Below are positions 17,027-29,591 of a stretch of 51,321 nucleotides of DNA, one piece after another. The stretch spans positions 1 through 51,321 of the forward strand of contig RECI01000163.1 in assembly GCA_007694095.1 (NCBI GenBank). The letters are read 5' to 3'. The DNA comes from Balneolaceae bacterium. Lineage in GTDB: Bacteria > Bacteroidota > Rhodothermia > Balneolales > Balneolaceae. The position numbers and the translations under genes were made by a program. How positions within the stretch are numbered: position 1 is the stretch's first letter; each line of letters starts with the position of its first letter. The notes beneath the pieces are model-generated. The model was given only the letters and a program-made list of their open reading frames with translations. It did not search any database and was not told the DNA's origin.

Positions 17027-17577
17027 CAATGGCTCACATGATACGGTTCTGCCTGTGTGAAATTGTTGAACTGTTGAGTATTCTGCTGCACAGAATGTTG
17101 AACTGTATGGTTGATGAAGTGATATGCGCCAGAACAACACATTTCCACAGTTCAAGATACCCGATATCAGTCTAATCCATTAATATTGGATTTCAATTTT
17201 GCTGATCCGGCGTACTTTCTTTTTCCAATGGTTTTCCCTTTCCGGCTCAGTACCCTAGTGTTGTGTCAGGCATGAAATGTCGGCTAAACCTGTCAGCACC
17301 CATTTTGGGAACAGCGTTGAGTCGGGATCGCGAATGGATGGGAACCGTGTTCAGGATTCATAGACGTTTCACCGACGCTGACAGAAGCCCCGGAAAAGCA
17401 CCGGGGAATGCTGTCAGGTCTCACCCGTCACTTTAAGCTTGACATGACACTAGGCATGTCTGCGGAACGAGCCGAGCTACCACATCCAGCATTCCGAAAC
17501 TTGCCGCCGTAAATCTGAACACCTTAAACATACAAATCAACACAGCCATTAAAGGGATCTGTGCGGGTAAATCAAAA
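17027..17577. mobile_element. Gap containing a MITE-like element (17254-17454)
   Basis: A gene-free gap. Within it, CCTAGTGTTGTGTCA (17254-17268) and TGACATGACACTAGG (17440-17454) form 15-base terminal inverted repeats with two mismatches around a 201-base GC-richer core without an ORF. This is the structure of a non-autonomous transposable element; no target-site duplication is evident and no transposase with such ends is in the window. The remaining 17027-17253 shows only short imperfect repeats. Confidence 0.55.
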
Positions 17578-17604
17578 AAAAGGTTCCAATAAGATGAACC
17601 TTTT
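17578..17604 (-). terminator. Rho-independent terminator of gyrA
   Basis: Stem AAAAGGTTC/GAACCTTTT with a nine-base loop, followed on the minus strand by a T tract (the A run at 17574-17581). It begins 22 bases past the gyrA stop. Confidence 0.75.
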
Positions 17605-17625
17605 CAAAGTAACTGACGAATTCAA

Positions 17626-20097
17626 TTATTCAACTATCGGGACTTCGTTTTCGTCTTCATCCTCGTTCACTACACGGGTGATGGCAGCAATCTTGCCGTC
17701 GTCATCAAGCCTCATTATTCGTACTCCCTGGGTATTCCTCCCCATGGTTCTGATTCCCTTGCATTGCATCCGGATCACTTTTCCGCGCTCTGTAATCACC
17801 ATCAAATCATCGGCATCAGAGACAGCCTTGAGAGCAATAAGATTCCCTGTTTTGGGAGTTACCTTCAGTGTAATCACGCCTTTACCGCCACGGCTTTGTT
17901 TACGGTAATCTTCTACTAACGAACGTTTACCATATCCATTTTCCGAGATGGCAAGAACTGTGGCTTCGTGTGTATTTTTTATAACAACCATATCCACAAG
18001 CTCATCATCTTTGCCAAGGCTGATTCCCCGAACACCCGACGTATTTCGGCCCATTTCCCGTACTTCTTCTTCGTAGAAGCGGATGGCACGCCCTTTTTTA
18101 TTGGCAAGGATAATATTGCTGTCACCATCGGTAAGTGCTGCCCCGAGGAGGCTGTCACCTTCACGGATATTGATGGCTATGATACCGTCACGGCGCGGCC
18201 GGCTATATGCCTCGAGTGTGGTTTTCTTTACCTGGCCCTGTTTGGTGGCCATAATAATTGAGTGTTTATTGATATACTCTTTTTCGTCGAGTGTTTTGAC
18301 AGGCACAAAGGTTTTGATGCTGTCATCTTTTTCAATATCAATCAGGTTTACGATGGCACGTCCTCTTGAAAGTCGCGATCCTTCAGGAATTTCATAAACT
18401 TTAAGCCAGTAGCAATTACCTTTCTCAGTGAAAAACAGAATATAATTGTGATTGGTTGCTACAAAAAGGTGTTCCACATATTCATCATCACGTGTGGTGG
18501 TACCCTTCATCCCTTTGCCCCCTCTGCGCTGTCTTCTGTATCCGCTTACGGGCATCCGTTTGATAAAACCTTTATTTGAAATTGTAACTACAACATCTTC
18601 ATCAGCAATCATATCCTCGATGCTGAAATCATCTGCGGAGAATACAATCTGAGTTCTTCGTTCGTCACCGTACCGGTCTTTCAGGTCAAGAAGTTCCTGT
18701 TTGATGATTTGATTTTGTTTTTCACGGTTGGATAAGATTTCCCGGAATTCAGCAATTTTATCAACGATGTCACGATATTCCTGGTCAATTTTTTCCCTTT
18801 CAAGACCGGTAAGTTTTTGGAGTCTCATATCCAGGATGGCTTTTGCCTGGATGTCGGTTAATGCGAACTTCTTGCGAAGTTCCTGGTTGGCTTCCTGTGG
18901 ATTTTTTGAAGCACGAATCGTTTTGATAACTTCATCAAGATTGTCGAGGGCAATTTTTAAACCTTCGAGTATATGCGCCCGGGATTCGGCCTGACCAAGG
19001 TCATATATGGTACGACGGATAATGACTTCTACCCGGTGTTCAATGAAATGTTGAATTAACTCTTTGACTGACATTACCTTAGGACGCCCTTTAACCAGCG
19101 CAAGATTAATCACTCCAAAGGTTTGCTGCATCTGTGTGTACTTGTAAAGCTGGTTCAGTACTACGCCTGCATTTGCATTTCTCTTGAGGATAATCACAAT
19201 TCTCATGCCATCACGGTCCGACTCATCCCGGATTTCACTGATTTCAGTAATCTTTTCGGCATGAACCAAACTGGCAATTTTTTCAATCAGTGTAGCTTTG
19301 TTTACCTGGTAAGGAATCTCTGTTACTACAATTTGCTCACGCCCGTTTCTCAGTTCTTCTGTATTGGCACGTGCCCGCATGGTAATTTTTCCGCGGCCGG
19401 TTTCGTACGCATCTTTTACACCTTCGTACCCGTAAATTATTCCGCCGGTGGGGAAATCCGGTGCCGTGATATGTTTCATCAGTCCGGCAACATTGATATC
19501 GGGATCATCAATTACAGCTACCACACCATCAACCACTTCCCTGATATTGTGCGGAGGCATATTGGTAGCCATACCAACGGCGATACCTGAAGCACCATTT
19601 AACAACAGGTTCGGCAGCATAGCCGGCAGTACGGTGGGCTCTGTTAGCGTATCATCAAAGTTGCTTTGAAAATCAACGGTTTCTTTGTTGATGTCGGTAA
19701 GAAGCTCCTCGGCAATCCGCTGCATTCGAACTTCGGTGTAACGCATTGCCGCTGCAGAGTCACCATCCACTGATCCAAAGTTACCCTGGCCATCTACCAG
19801 GGGGTATCTTAGCGAAAAATCCTGTACCATACGCACGATAGAATCATAAACTGCAGAATCCCCGTGGGGGTGATACTTTCCCAAAACCTCACCTACAATA
19901 CGTGCACTTTTTTTATAATTACGGTTGTGAAGCATGCCAAGGTCGCTCATTCCATACAAAACACGGCGGTGGACAGGTTTCAGGCCGTCACGCACATCCG
20001 GCAACGCCCGGGATACAATCACAGACATCGAATAGTCGATGTAGGATGATTGCATTTCATCTTCTATCGTAATAGGAATAATTTTTTCGCTAGCCAT
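17626..20097 (-). CDS. gyrA: DNA gyrase subunit A
   Basis: 823 residues. The catalytic tyrosine is Y120 (AAMRYTE). The GyrA box QRRGGKG at 523-529, required for DNA wrapping, separates gyrase from topoisomerase IV, so this is GyrA rather than ParC. The quinolone-region residues are wild type: S81 and D85 match E. coli S83 and D87. A beta-pinwheel C-terminal domain and an acidic tail (DEDENE) follow. It lies 120 bases downstream of gyrB on the same strand, with an inverted repeat between them. It introduces negative supercoils together with GyrB. Confidence 0.97.
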   Translation of the reverse strand: MASEKIIPITIEDEMQSSYIDYSMSVIVSRALPDVRDGLKPVHRRVLYGMSDLGMLHNRNYKKSARIVGEVLGKYHPHGDSAVYDSIVRMVQDFSLRYPLVDGQGNFGSVDGDSAAAMRYTEVRMQRIAEELLTDINKETVDFQSNFDDTLTEPTVLPAMLPNLLLNGASGIAVGMATNMPPHNIREVVDGVVAVIDDPDINVAGLMKHITAPDFPTGGIIYGYEGVKDAYETGRGKITMRARANTEELRNGREQIVVTEIPYQVNKATLIEKIASLVHAEKITEISEIRDESDRDGMRIVIILKRNANAGVVLNQLYKYTQMQQTFGVINLALVKGRPKVMSVKELIQHFIEHRVEVIIRRTIYDLGQAESRAHILEGLKIALDNLDEVIKTIRASKNPQEANQELRKKFALTDIQAKAILDMRLQKLTGLEREKIDQEYRDIVDKIAEFREILSNREKQNQIIKQELLDLKDRYGDERRTQIVFSADDFSIEDMIADEDVVVTISNKGFIKRMPVSGYRRQRRGGKGMKGTTTRDDEYVEHLFVATNHNYILFFTEKGNCYWLKVYEIPEGSRLSRGRAIVNLIDIEKDDSIKTFVPVKTLDEKEYINKHSIIMATKQGQVKKTTLEAYSRPRRDGIIAINIREGDSLLGAALTDGDSNIILANKKGRAIRFYEEEVREMGRNTSGVRGISLGKDDELVDMVVIKNTHEATVLAISENGYGKRSLVEDYRKQSRGGKGVITLKVTPKTGNLIALKAVSDADDLMVITERGKVIRMQCKGIRTMGRNTQGVRIMRLDDDGKIAAITRVVNEDEDENEVPIVE

Positions 20098-20143
20098 TAT
20101 TTAGGTATGAGTCTTGAGATATAAGTAGTTAGTTTTTGATTGT

Positions 20144-20217
20144 ATAAGCGAAAATGGCGGTTGGTCATTTTTATCCCGACATTTCGGGACTGTTGCACCG
20201 CTCTAGCTTTTCACTTA

Positions 20218-20218
<1 letters not shown>
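20144..20218. repeat. Inverted repeat between gyrB and gyrA
   Basis: ATAAGCGAAAA (20144-20154) and TTTTCACTTAT (20208-20218) are inverted with one mismatch. An internal hairpin, TCCCGACATTTCGGGA, lies between them. The outer arm touches the gyrB stop. It could attenuate or process the gyrB-gyrA transcript. Confidence 0.5.
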
Positions 20219-22191
<1,973 letters not shown>

Positions 22192-22200
22192 TTAGACGCA

Positions 22201-22231
22201 CAAAAATACCGCTAAAATGCGTAATTTCAAA
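22201..22231 (-). promoter_or_regulatory. gyrB promoter of Bacteroidota type
   Basis: On the minus strand TTTG (22231-22228), exactly 19 bases, then TATTTTTG (22208-22201). This is a perfect match to the Bacteroidota primary sigma consensus TTTG-N19-TAnnTTTG. It lies 43 bases upstream of the gyrB ATG. Confidence 0.7.
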
Positions 22232-22367
22232 AAAATAATGGTTTTTTAAGGCGAAAGATGAGATAGGGGAACCTAATTTATTTTTGGGTACACAAAGACG
22301 GGCAAAAATTACTTCTGTAATCTAACTTGTTTACCAAAATAGTCAAAATAAAAGTTAAGAATATTTT

Positions 22368-23237
22368 CTAATCAACAGACAGAGAGTAGGTGATAACATC
22401 CTGCCTGTAAGCCCCGAAAAAACCCAGCCCGTTCTCCACATCCATCACGTTTTCAGGGTTAACCTGGATTACAGGGAAAACACGCTGCCATTCGGGCCCA
22501 AGATGATAGAAACGAAGTTGTGCAATGTTGGAACTTAGTTCATTACAACTAACGGTTGACGGTGTGCCGGGACATGTAAGGATATTGACATTCCGGGGTG
22601 GAAAAATCAATCCCAGAAGGTCAATAGGTGATACTTCAAGGGTAATCCTGTTCTCGATTACATCACGGTTAAATTCACAGAAGCGAGTGATTTCGAACCA
22701 GCGCATTTCATTCTCATATTCAAAACCGGCCTCAGCACGTATCTGCTCTGTTGGCAGCACATTATCAAACTGAAAAGTAATTCGTTGTCTGCATATCACA
22801 TTTTCATCAGGAACAGCACTTGTAACTGTGATACCGGGTGTGGTTGCAATACTCTCAGACTGGGCACCATCACCGCGCCGGGCTGTAATCCGGTATGGCT
22901 GACGGGGCCGGAGTGCCTGGTTAAGTACATAATTGTGTATTGTGTGATCATTAATTTGGACAATTGAATCCTGAAGTATGGTTAGTGAACCTTGTTCAAT
23001 ATCTTCGAATTCCACGATCGTGTTTTCACCAATGGTTTGTTCGGCGAGAAGCGGTATGCGAAGATCCCTTACCCGAATAAAATTAACCGGCCTGTCCATA
23101 TCCAGTGCACCATAAAAAGAGAATATTCCACGGTCATCTTCGAGCGGATTGATCTCTTTTGATCCACAGCCATACACTAATACCAAGACGAAGAGTATAA
23201 AAACCAGGTATGTGAGGCGAATGGCCATATAAAACAA
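22368..23237 (-). CDS. DUF4249 family lipoprotein
   Basis: 289 residues. The hydrophobic signal ends in the lipobox VYGC. The opening after the cysteine (INPLEDDRGIFSFYGALDMDRPVNFIRVRDL) matches that of the second DUF4249 gene at 34086 (INPFEDEKSIYSVYGALSMDRSINYIRVRKL), so the two are paralogues. DUF4249 proteins are outer-membrane-linked lipoproteins that usually accompany TonB-dependent receptors. This copy has no receptor beside it, so it is an orphan. It lies downstream of the gyrB promoter region, on the minus strand. Confidence 0.85.
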   Translation of the reverse strand: MFYMAIRLTYLVFILFVLVLVYGCGSKEINPLEDDRGIFSFYGALDMDRPVNFIRVRDLRIPLLAEQTIGENTIVEFEDIEQGSLTILQDSIVQINDHTIHNYVLNQALRPRQPYRITARRGDGAQSESIATTPGITVTSAVPDENVICRQRITFQFDNVLPTEQIRAEAGFEYENEMRWFEITRFCEFNRDVIENRITLEVSPIDLLGLIFPPRNVNILTCPGTPSTVSCNELSSNIAQLRFYHLGPEWQRVFPVIQVNPENVMDVENGLGFFGAYRQDVITYSLSVD

Positions 23238-23319
23238 TAATGCAGTGAAAAAAGATACTGTGAGTACGTACTCTGCTGTTATAAAAGTATCTTCAATTGT
23301 TACAAAAAATCAATTCATA

Positions 23320-24330
23320 ATGAAAGTAAGGAAAAAAAGATCTTACAAAGCGCTGATTGCTTATGAGGAAAAAGGGTTGTTTAAACAGGCAGTCAAAATA
23401 CTCAACACCGGCAACCTGACGCAGCATGATTTACTGATCCGGGTTCATTATTCATCACTGAACTACAAAGATGCACTCTCGGCAACCGGGCACCACGGTA
23501 TCACCAAAAACTATCCGTTCACACCGGGGATTGATGCGGCCGGGGTTGTGGAAGTGAGCCATGACGAACGTTTCAATGTGGGGGACTGAGTGATTGTTAC
23601 AAGCTATGACCTGGGCATGAACACTCCCGGAGGCTTTGGTCAGTATATATCGGTTCCGGCCGGCTGGGTAATACCATTGCCGGCGGGGCTCACACTGAAA
23701 GAGAGCATGATGATCGGAACCTCCGGATTAACGGCAGCTATCGGGGCGGAGAAAATAATGAAGCAACATATAATACCGGAGAGCGGTGATGTGCTTGTAA
23801 CGGGTGCAACGGGAGCAGTGGGTTCGTTTGCAGCAGCACTTCTGAGCCATCTCGGTTTTCGCGTGATTGCGGCAACCGGAAAACATGTGCAGGCAGTCTT
23901 CTTAAAAAAAATCGGCGCTGCAGTTGTGATTGGCCGGAACGAGGTGACGGATATTCCGAAAAAACCGTTATTGTCATCCCGCTGGATTGCAGTGCTGGAC
24001 ACGGTTGGCGGGGAAATGCTTGACGCGGTTATCCGCCAAACCGCACACAATGGGGTTGTGGCCTGCTGCGGTAATGTTACAGGTAACGATTTTTCAACAA
24101 GTGTGCTGCCATTTATCCTGAGGGGAATAAGCCTGAAGGGGATCGATTCCGGTATCGCGGCAATGAACGACCGTGTGAGAATATGGAACAGGCTGGCAAC
24201 AGACTGGAAACCGGCATCCATTAATCACCTTTACAGGGACGTGAACCTCGATGACCTGCCAGTGGAAATCGAAAGAATGCTCAGAGGAGAGCAGGTGGGC
24301 AAAGTGCTGGTAAATCTGGTTGATGGGTGA
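23320..24330 (+). pseudogene. acuI: YhdH/AcuI-type quinone-oxidoreductase (acrylyl-CoA reductase-like) interrupted by an in-frame TGA
   Basis: Two open parts in one frame match the YhdH/AcuI MDR family: the first (from ATG 23320) has HYSSLNYKDALSATG and TPGIDAAGVVE; the second has SYDLGMNTPGGFGQYISVP, TGATGAVGSFAAALL and a C-terminal MLRGEQVGKVLVNL. They are divided by TGA at 23587-23589 after NVGD, where intact homologues read GD-x-V. No base is lost, so one point mutation (for example CGA or GGA to TGA) explains it. Other genes here end in TGA, so it is not recoded. A GTG follows immediately, so restart could yield a C-terminal fragment. AcuI reduces acrylyl-CoA with NADPH. Confidence 0.85.
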
Positions 24331-24380
24331 TTTGTTAATAAACAAAATATCAGCTCTCTACCGGTTTGTGCAATGGATAC

Positions 24381-24417
24381 GTAACCCGGCTCGTGCCGCT
24401 GGCATAAAGCGGGTTAC
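24381..24417. repeat. Hairpin downstream of the acuI-like gene
   Basis: GTAACCCG (24381-24388) pairs with CGGGTTAC (24410-24417). It lies between convergent genes and may end transcription. No T tract follows. Confidence 0.45.
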
Positions 24418-24556
24418 ATCAATCCAAATAATGTATCGCAACCCGCTCCAACTCTGGCAGGAGCTCAGCTTTGCTTCGCACTCTGCCAGGTTTGCGCTCA
24501 GCACAACTTTTAGCATGCTCTGACCGGTAGTTTTGAAACAAGGCTTTTAAAGAATC

Positions 24557-25387
24557 TCAATACAGAGCCATCGAGAACCGTCTGCGGTATTTTTGAGACA
24601 CGGGGTGTTTGTCGCCCAATATCCTGAACAGTGCCACACATGCTTTACGCGCGCCATCGTCATCCAGTGAACGGTCGGCCATAAGTACCTGGATGAATTC
24701 CTCGGCGGAATCATCAAACTGTTCTTTAAAAAGTTTATTTGCCGCTTCACGGTACCGGTGAGCGTAGTCTGATTCCGGCAATTCAATTTCCCTATCTTTT
24801 ACGGACCAAAGGTGTTTAATGGTTTGAACCACATCCTTTTCGATCGTAAAGCGTTCAGGCTCTTGCAGTGATTCCATTAATTTTTCCGCTTCAGAAAGCT
24901 TGTCGGGAAGTATCTGCATAGCCAATACGACCATCAGCTTATCATTTTCACGGTCTTTGTTAAACTGCTTTAGTGCAATTTTTCTTGATTTATTGCGATC
25001 GCCAGATTCTATAGCTGCAAGAAATTGGTCCTCATCATCGTCATCGTTCGTATTGTCAGATTTTGGGAGATGGGCATCCAGCCATTGTTTTATCTGCGCT
25101 TCAGGCAATGCACCGTTGAACTCACCCAGCAGTTTTCCCTGGTAAATCATCCGCACGGCAGGAATGCTTCTAATCTGAAACTGTGCTGCAAGCTGTTGAT
25201 TTTGAGGATTTTCAAGATCCACTTTTACCAGCTTCCAGCGACCTTTGGCTTTTGACGCCAATGATTCTATGACCGGGCCGAGGACTCTGCACGGACCGCA
25301 CCATTCTGCCCAAAAATCAATGACAACAGGAGTATGCTGGCTGGCATCGATTATATCTGTTTTGATGTCGGTTACTTCGTAATTCAT
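24557..25387 (-). CDS. YbbN/CnoX-like thioredoxin with C-terminal TPR-like domain
   Basis: 276 residues. An N-terminal thioredoxin fold carries WCGPC (C30, C33) and the cis-proline motif IRSIPAVRMI. A helical co-chaperone-like domain (about 120-276) follows, as in E. coli YbbN (CnoX). The family links redox state to GroEL/DnaK protein folding; unlike the SxxC form in E. coli, both cysteines are present, so it may be redox-active. It is cytoplasmic, with no signal peptide. TATCTTTA lies about 43-50 bases upstream of its start but without a -33 element. It is monocistronic. Confidence 0.88.
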   Translation of the reverse strand: MNYEVTDIKTDIIDASQHTPVVIDFWAEWCGPCRVLGPVIESLASKAKGRWKLVKVDLENPQNQQLAAQFQIRSIPAVRMIYQGKLLGEFNGALPEAQIKQWLDAHLPKSDNTNDDDDEDQFLAAIESGDRNKSRKIALKQFNKDRENDKLMVVLAMQILPDKLSEAEKLMESLQEPERFTIEKDVVQTIKHLWSVKDREIELPESDYAHRYREAANKLFKEQFDDSAEEFIQVLMADRSLDDDGARKACVALFRILGDKHPVSQKYRRRFSMALY

Positions 25388-25639
25388 GTGAAAATTGTGA
25401 ATACTTTGTTGACAAATCTGTTAATCGTGTAAAGATATGAAATCTGGCCTTTCCCAGCTTCACTTTGACGGATCATTATTTTGGCAAAATTTTTAACTGC
25501 CACGAAGACTGGAAGGCGCAAAAAATCATCAGACGAGTTTTTAAAATAATACGCTATGAAAGATAATTCCAGATAGTTTTGGCCGCCTGCTCCTATTGGG
25601 ATTAATTCCCTGCCATTTTATTATTGAAATGACACATTT

Positions 25640-27889
25640 TTACCTGTCGATATAAAGTGCTGCACCGGCGGCGATCAGTTTATCGCCAAGGGTTGCAAGA
25701 TAGCGGGCAACAGGGTTTCTTTGCTGTTTTTTGATTTCCGATTCTATGGCATCCTGCATGGTTATAAATCCATGGAGGCTTCTGTCGAGTCCACCCGAGC
25801 GGTTCCGGGTCAGCCACAAGCGCTCATGTTCCGGTATGATAATCTCAACGAGCTGTTTCATTTCAGAGAGCAATTCCAGTTTTGTTGCGGTATCATACTC
25901 TCTCATCCACTGCACATAATGGCGTGCCAATGCGCCGAGTTGTATCATCCGGATTGCATTATTAAGCTCATCAACGATGAGGCCGGAATCATCACGATCC
26001 ATCCGGGCATTCTGCAGCCTGTCTCCCAGGAGGACCGTATAATCAAGGATAGCGCGGTAATTGTAAGGTTGCGGATTTTCAAACCGGGACATCAATTCAG
26101 CGGTCACATCATCCCCAATTTGCACAAGATTAGGTAGTTCGCGCAAAATGCGATTTTGTATGGCATTTGCCATTACCGGATCGAGAATGCCAAACATATA
26201 TGCCTGCATGGTTGTGGTCATATTCACCATGGCAAACTCTTCGAATTGATTGTACCGGCCCAGGTCCAGCATGATGGAACCAATTTCTCCGGATCTGTCC
26301 CGGAAAATCATTTCATTCAGAATATCGGTCAGCGGCAGGTTATGGCGGCTTTCATAGTTCCAGCTCACGGCAGCACCGTAAGTGATGGGGGCCCAGCTCA
26401 CCGGCCAGTATTGCCAGTGACCCAGATCTCCCCAGTCGGTAAGCAGTATACCCAGGCCGCCATGTTTCAGGGCCGCATCCACTGCAGCATCAATATTTCC
26501 CATCATGTTATCGGTTCGGCCGGTGAAGGTGGTCCAGCTGCTGGTACCGGGTGCCAGCAGGAATGTGAGGTCCGCTTCCCGCAGGCGTGCCGCATGTTTA
26601 TCAAAGGGATGAACTGATTCATAACCCCATTCTATCAGAATAATATCGTCTGGAATTTCAGGGATTATTTCAGGGTGTTTGGCTGCGATATCTCCCCAAA
26701 TCAGCATTTGTTTTCCATGGTTATCACGAACATATGTGTTCAGTTTCTTGAGAAAATCAAGATAGAGATAACCCGGGCCACCCATCTCTTCAGCCAGGTC
26801 GCGGGTATTACATTGCCCGAGTTCGAACGGTTCATCCAGGTTTGCATTAAAGTAAGTGGAACTGAAATAAGGGAGCATGTCATCGGTCATCTGCTTTACC
26901 AGCTCAAGGCTTTCCGGATTGGACAGATCCAAAGTTGAAATGTGTTCAATTAATCCCAGGAGCATATATCCGTCAGGGCATTCAGCCAAATGGGCAAAAC
27001 GGTCGGTGGCCAGCCAGGCGCTCATATGTCCCAGCATATTCTGATTTGGAACCAGCTCGATCATCCTTTCGGCGGCATACCGCTCCAGTTCCTGCATTTC
27101 CTCACCTGTAACCGGGGTTTCGGTATGTTCCCATAAATCCCGGAATGAGGGGTAACCGAACGAAAAACCTTCCACATACAGCTGGAGGTGGTTGTATCGA
27201 AGCATAGACAGCATATCCACGATCTCGTAGAGAGTCTCCATTGTGGGAATTTTGTCACGCGATATGTCAAGCATGATACCTCGCACCTCGAGGTCGGGCC
27301 AGTCTGTGATTTCAAGTGCAGGAAGATGCCCGTCATGTTGTTTATCAATCTGACCCAATGCGATCATTCCGTAATAGAGACCGGCACGATCGGCATAGGC
27401 AATATAGATTCCGCCCGGGTTCACTGAGAGCCGGTAACCCTGTGGCGGCACACCTGGATCATGTTGTATCCGGATCGACGGATTACCCGGGGCAACGGAT
27501 GCCGGCCTCCCGGTATATCGTAAAAGAGCTTCACTCAGAAGCGGGTACAGATCGTTATTTGACTCAAAACGGATGACGTCTGGCATAATAAACGATCCTG
27601 TTCCTTCCTGAAGCTGTTTTGGAACAGGCAGCAGAAACCACTCATCCTGAGAAGGTTCACTCCTTTCTATAAAAGAAAACGCGGTGACCTGAGCGGCCTC
27701 TTTTGGTGGCTCATACCGTATTTCATAGACAGTCAGCAGTGATAGAACCACTAAAAATGCAATCACTGCAAGTATGATAGCCGTTTTAACAACATAACGG
27801 CTGATTCGCTGACCGGTTTTTATCTTTTGGGCAGACATGTTCTCAGGGTCTTTTTCGTTACCTTGCAGAAAATCACGAGCCTTCTGCAA
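25640..27889 (-). CDS. Membrane-anchored glycoside hydrolase family 20-like protein (beta-hexosaminidase-like)
   Basis: 749 residues. A membrane anchor (about 36-56) follows a short cytoplasmic start. GH20 N-terminal (GH20b-like) domain at about 85-185. The GH20 TIM barrel begins at RGIMLDISRDKIP (203-215), with LQLYVEGF, and the Asp-Glu catalytic pair D352-E353 in NANLDEPFELG. The helical C-terminus (about 500-749) resembles a family extension but is unassigned. It should remove terminal N-acetylhexosamine residues at the cell envelope. A 276-base stretch (26990-27265) is almost identical to the broken paralogue at 30482-30757. Confidence 0.85.
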   Translation of the reverse strand: MQKARDFLQGNEKDPENMSAQKIKTGQRISRYVVKTAIILAVIAFLVVLSLLTVYEIRYEPPKEAAQVTAFSFIERSEPSQDEWFLLPVPKQLQEGTGSFIMPDVIRFESNNDLYPLLSEALLRYTGRPASVAPGNPSIRIQHDPGVPPQGYRLSVNPGGIYIAYADRAGLYYGMIALGQIDKQHDGHLPALEITDWPDLEVRGIMLDISRDKIPTMETLYEIVDMLSMLRYNHLQLYVEGFSFGYPSFRDLWEHTETPVTGEEMQELERYAAERMIELVPNQNMLGHMSAWLATDRFAHLAECPDGYMLLGLIEHISTLDLSNPESLELVKQMTDDMLPYFSSTYFNANLDEPFELGQCNTRDLAEEMGGPGYLYLDFLKKLNTYVRDNHGKQMLIWGDIAAKHPEIIPEIPDDIILIEWGYESVHPFDKHAARLREADLTFLLAPGTSSWTTFTGRTDNMMGNIDAAVDAALKHGGLGILLTDWGDLGHWQYWPVSWAPITYGAAVSWNYESRHNLPLTDILNEMIFRDRSGEIGSIMLDLGRYNQFEEFAMVNMTTTMQAYMFGILDPVMANAIQNRILRELPNLVQIGDDVTAELMSRFENPQPYNYRAILDYTVLLGDRLQNARMDRDDSGLIVDELNNAIRMIQLGALARHYVQWMREYDTATKLELLSEMKQLVEIIIPEHERLWLTRNRSGGLDRSLHGFITMQDAIESEIKKQQRNPVARYLATLGDKLIAAGAALYIDR

Positions 27890-28088
27890 GCAAGTATTTT
27901 AAATCAAAAATATAGCAATTTTTGTTGTAACAGGATGCAAATACAAATGGCTCTTGCAGAATACAGCCGGTGAAATTCCCCCTTCGTTATAAACGCAGTA
28001 TGTGGCAGACGCATGATACTACACCAATTTTTATGACAAAATTTATGCCTCCAGCACGCCAGCCTCATCTCCTTTTTATATCTTTCAC

Positions 28089-29591
28089 ATGCAGGCTTTG
28101 ATCAAAGGATTTCACATTTTAACACTACAGGTTTTGATATACAGACACACCAGAGCAATACTCTTTGTGCTTATGGCAAGCATTCATTTGCCGGATCTGT
28201 TACATGCGCAACATTATGACTCTCCCCGTGCAACGTTGCATGGATGGGAAAACCAATTACGTATGTTTATTCTTGACCGCAGCAATAATCAGGGAGGATT
28301 TTATTACGATCGAGGGCTTTTTCGCATGCACACACAGGATATGCCCATGGAGTATGAGCTGGATATATTTACATATGGATTCAGCTATTTTGATGATTAC
28401 CGCTGGTTGGACTCTGATAATGGATTCCGGTCATTTTTTGGCAGTCTCAATACCCCGGTATTTGCATTGAAAAGTGAGTTCAAAAACCGTATCGATGTTT
28501 CAACGAACGGGGAATTGAATATTTTGGGTTATCAGCAGGAAGATATGCGTGCCCGTCGCGGACTTTTTATTCTCAGTTACCGTTACAAGATCAACCCGCT
28601 TCACAGTGCAGGAGTACGGCATATACTCGTTAACAGGAAAACCGATATTGATTCCTCCCTTTTTTATCAGTTCGGGAACCTCGAACAAGGAAGAATTACA
28701 ACTGAAGTCACACTTCTCGACTGGGCCAACAACATGGTTACGGGACTTTCTGCAGAGCGCCAGGCTCAATTCGACATTCTGCACACCTATTCCCGCAGGC
28801 CAAATCTGTACACAGTGAAGCTTGAAAGCCCGGTGATTCGTAGATTCAGAGGTGAAATGATGGCCGGTGTTCAAACGCGGTTAAAAGCGGAAGTCACTCA
28901 GACTGATTTGCCAAATGAGAACTTTTTGCTTGATGAATGGGTAAATTATCAGGCTGCATTAATCGAAACCAACTTTACAGGCGGAACAGCAGGTTTGATT
29001 TATCAGCGTACGTTTGCCCGGATGCAGCGGGAACCAGCTATGGAATCATTGTATGAGCTCGAATACGGTAACAGGCAGATACAGCAAAGAGGCGGCATCT
29101 TTTTTATGTATCGATGGCAGAACATTAGAATTGAACAGTGGTTCTGGATCGAACGTAACCGCGATCAACAATTTGATAAAAATCCGGATGCCTATGTGGC
29201 TCAGGATTCCTACGTCAGGTTGTACGATACAGAGCCGCACCTATATCCTTTTGACTACAACGAAATCAGGCGTTTCAATAAAACCAGGCTTTCATATGAT
29301 CCGCCTGGCCGGCGGCTCTCTGCTTATCTGGAACACAATGGCGACTGGCGAACACCCTCTATGGAAGATCCGTCCATTGGTTACCGTAATTACTATCCGA
29401 ATCATATTGCAGCCCGTAATGAGCGTCTGACACTTGGCATTCATTACCACTTTAATAAGCATTCCAGCCTTACAATCGGTTCATCTCTTGATCTTGACGG
29501 AGACCGCTACACCGGTTTTGACACCCGCCGCGAAAATGCCAAACCTGCTGTATTTGACGGCGGTTTTGCGCGATTCCATTTATTGTGGTAA
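28089..29591 (+). CDS. Predicted outer-membrane beta-barrel protein
   Basis: 500 residues. An N-terminal export signal ends near LLHAQ (position about 40); a later ATG at 28173 is a possible alternative start. The rest is rich in aromatic amphipathic strands (for example YELDIFTYGFSYFD) and ends in the aromatic-terminated strand FARFHLLW, the usual signal for outer-membrane assembly. I do not recognise the family. It lies alone between two GH20 copies, so a link to glycan uptake is possible but not shown. Confidence 0.6.
   Translation: MQALIKGFHILTLQVLIYRHTRAILFVLMASIHLPDLLHAQHYDSPRATLHGWENQLRMFILDRSNNQGGFYYDRGLFRMHTQDMPMEYELDIFTYGFSYFDDYRWLDSDNGFRSFFGSLNTPVFALKSEFKNRIDVSTNGELNILGYQQEDMRARRGLFILSYRYKINPLHSAGVRHILVNRKTDIDSSLFYQFGNLEQGRITTEVTLLDWANNMVTGLSAERQAQFDILHTYSRRPNLYTVKLESPVIRRFRGEMMAGVQTRLKAEVTQTDLPNENFLLDEWVNYQAALIETNFTGGTAGLIYQRTFARMQREPAMESLYELEYGNRQIQQRGGIFFMYRWQNIRIEQWFWIERNRDQQFDKNPDAYVAQDSYVRLYDTEPHLYPFDYNEIRRFNKTRLSYDPPGRRLSAYLEHNGDWRTPSMEDPSIGYRNYYPNHIAARNERLTLGIHYHFNKHSSLTIGSSLDLDGDRYTGFDTRRENAKPAVFDGGFARFHLLW

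Noticed and set aside
23587-23589. TGA as recoded selenocysteine or tryptophan
   Set aside because: Homologues do not carry Sec or Cys there, no SECIS-like hairpin was noticed, and TGA ends other genes in this window.
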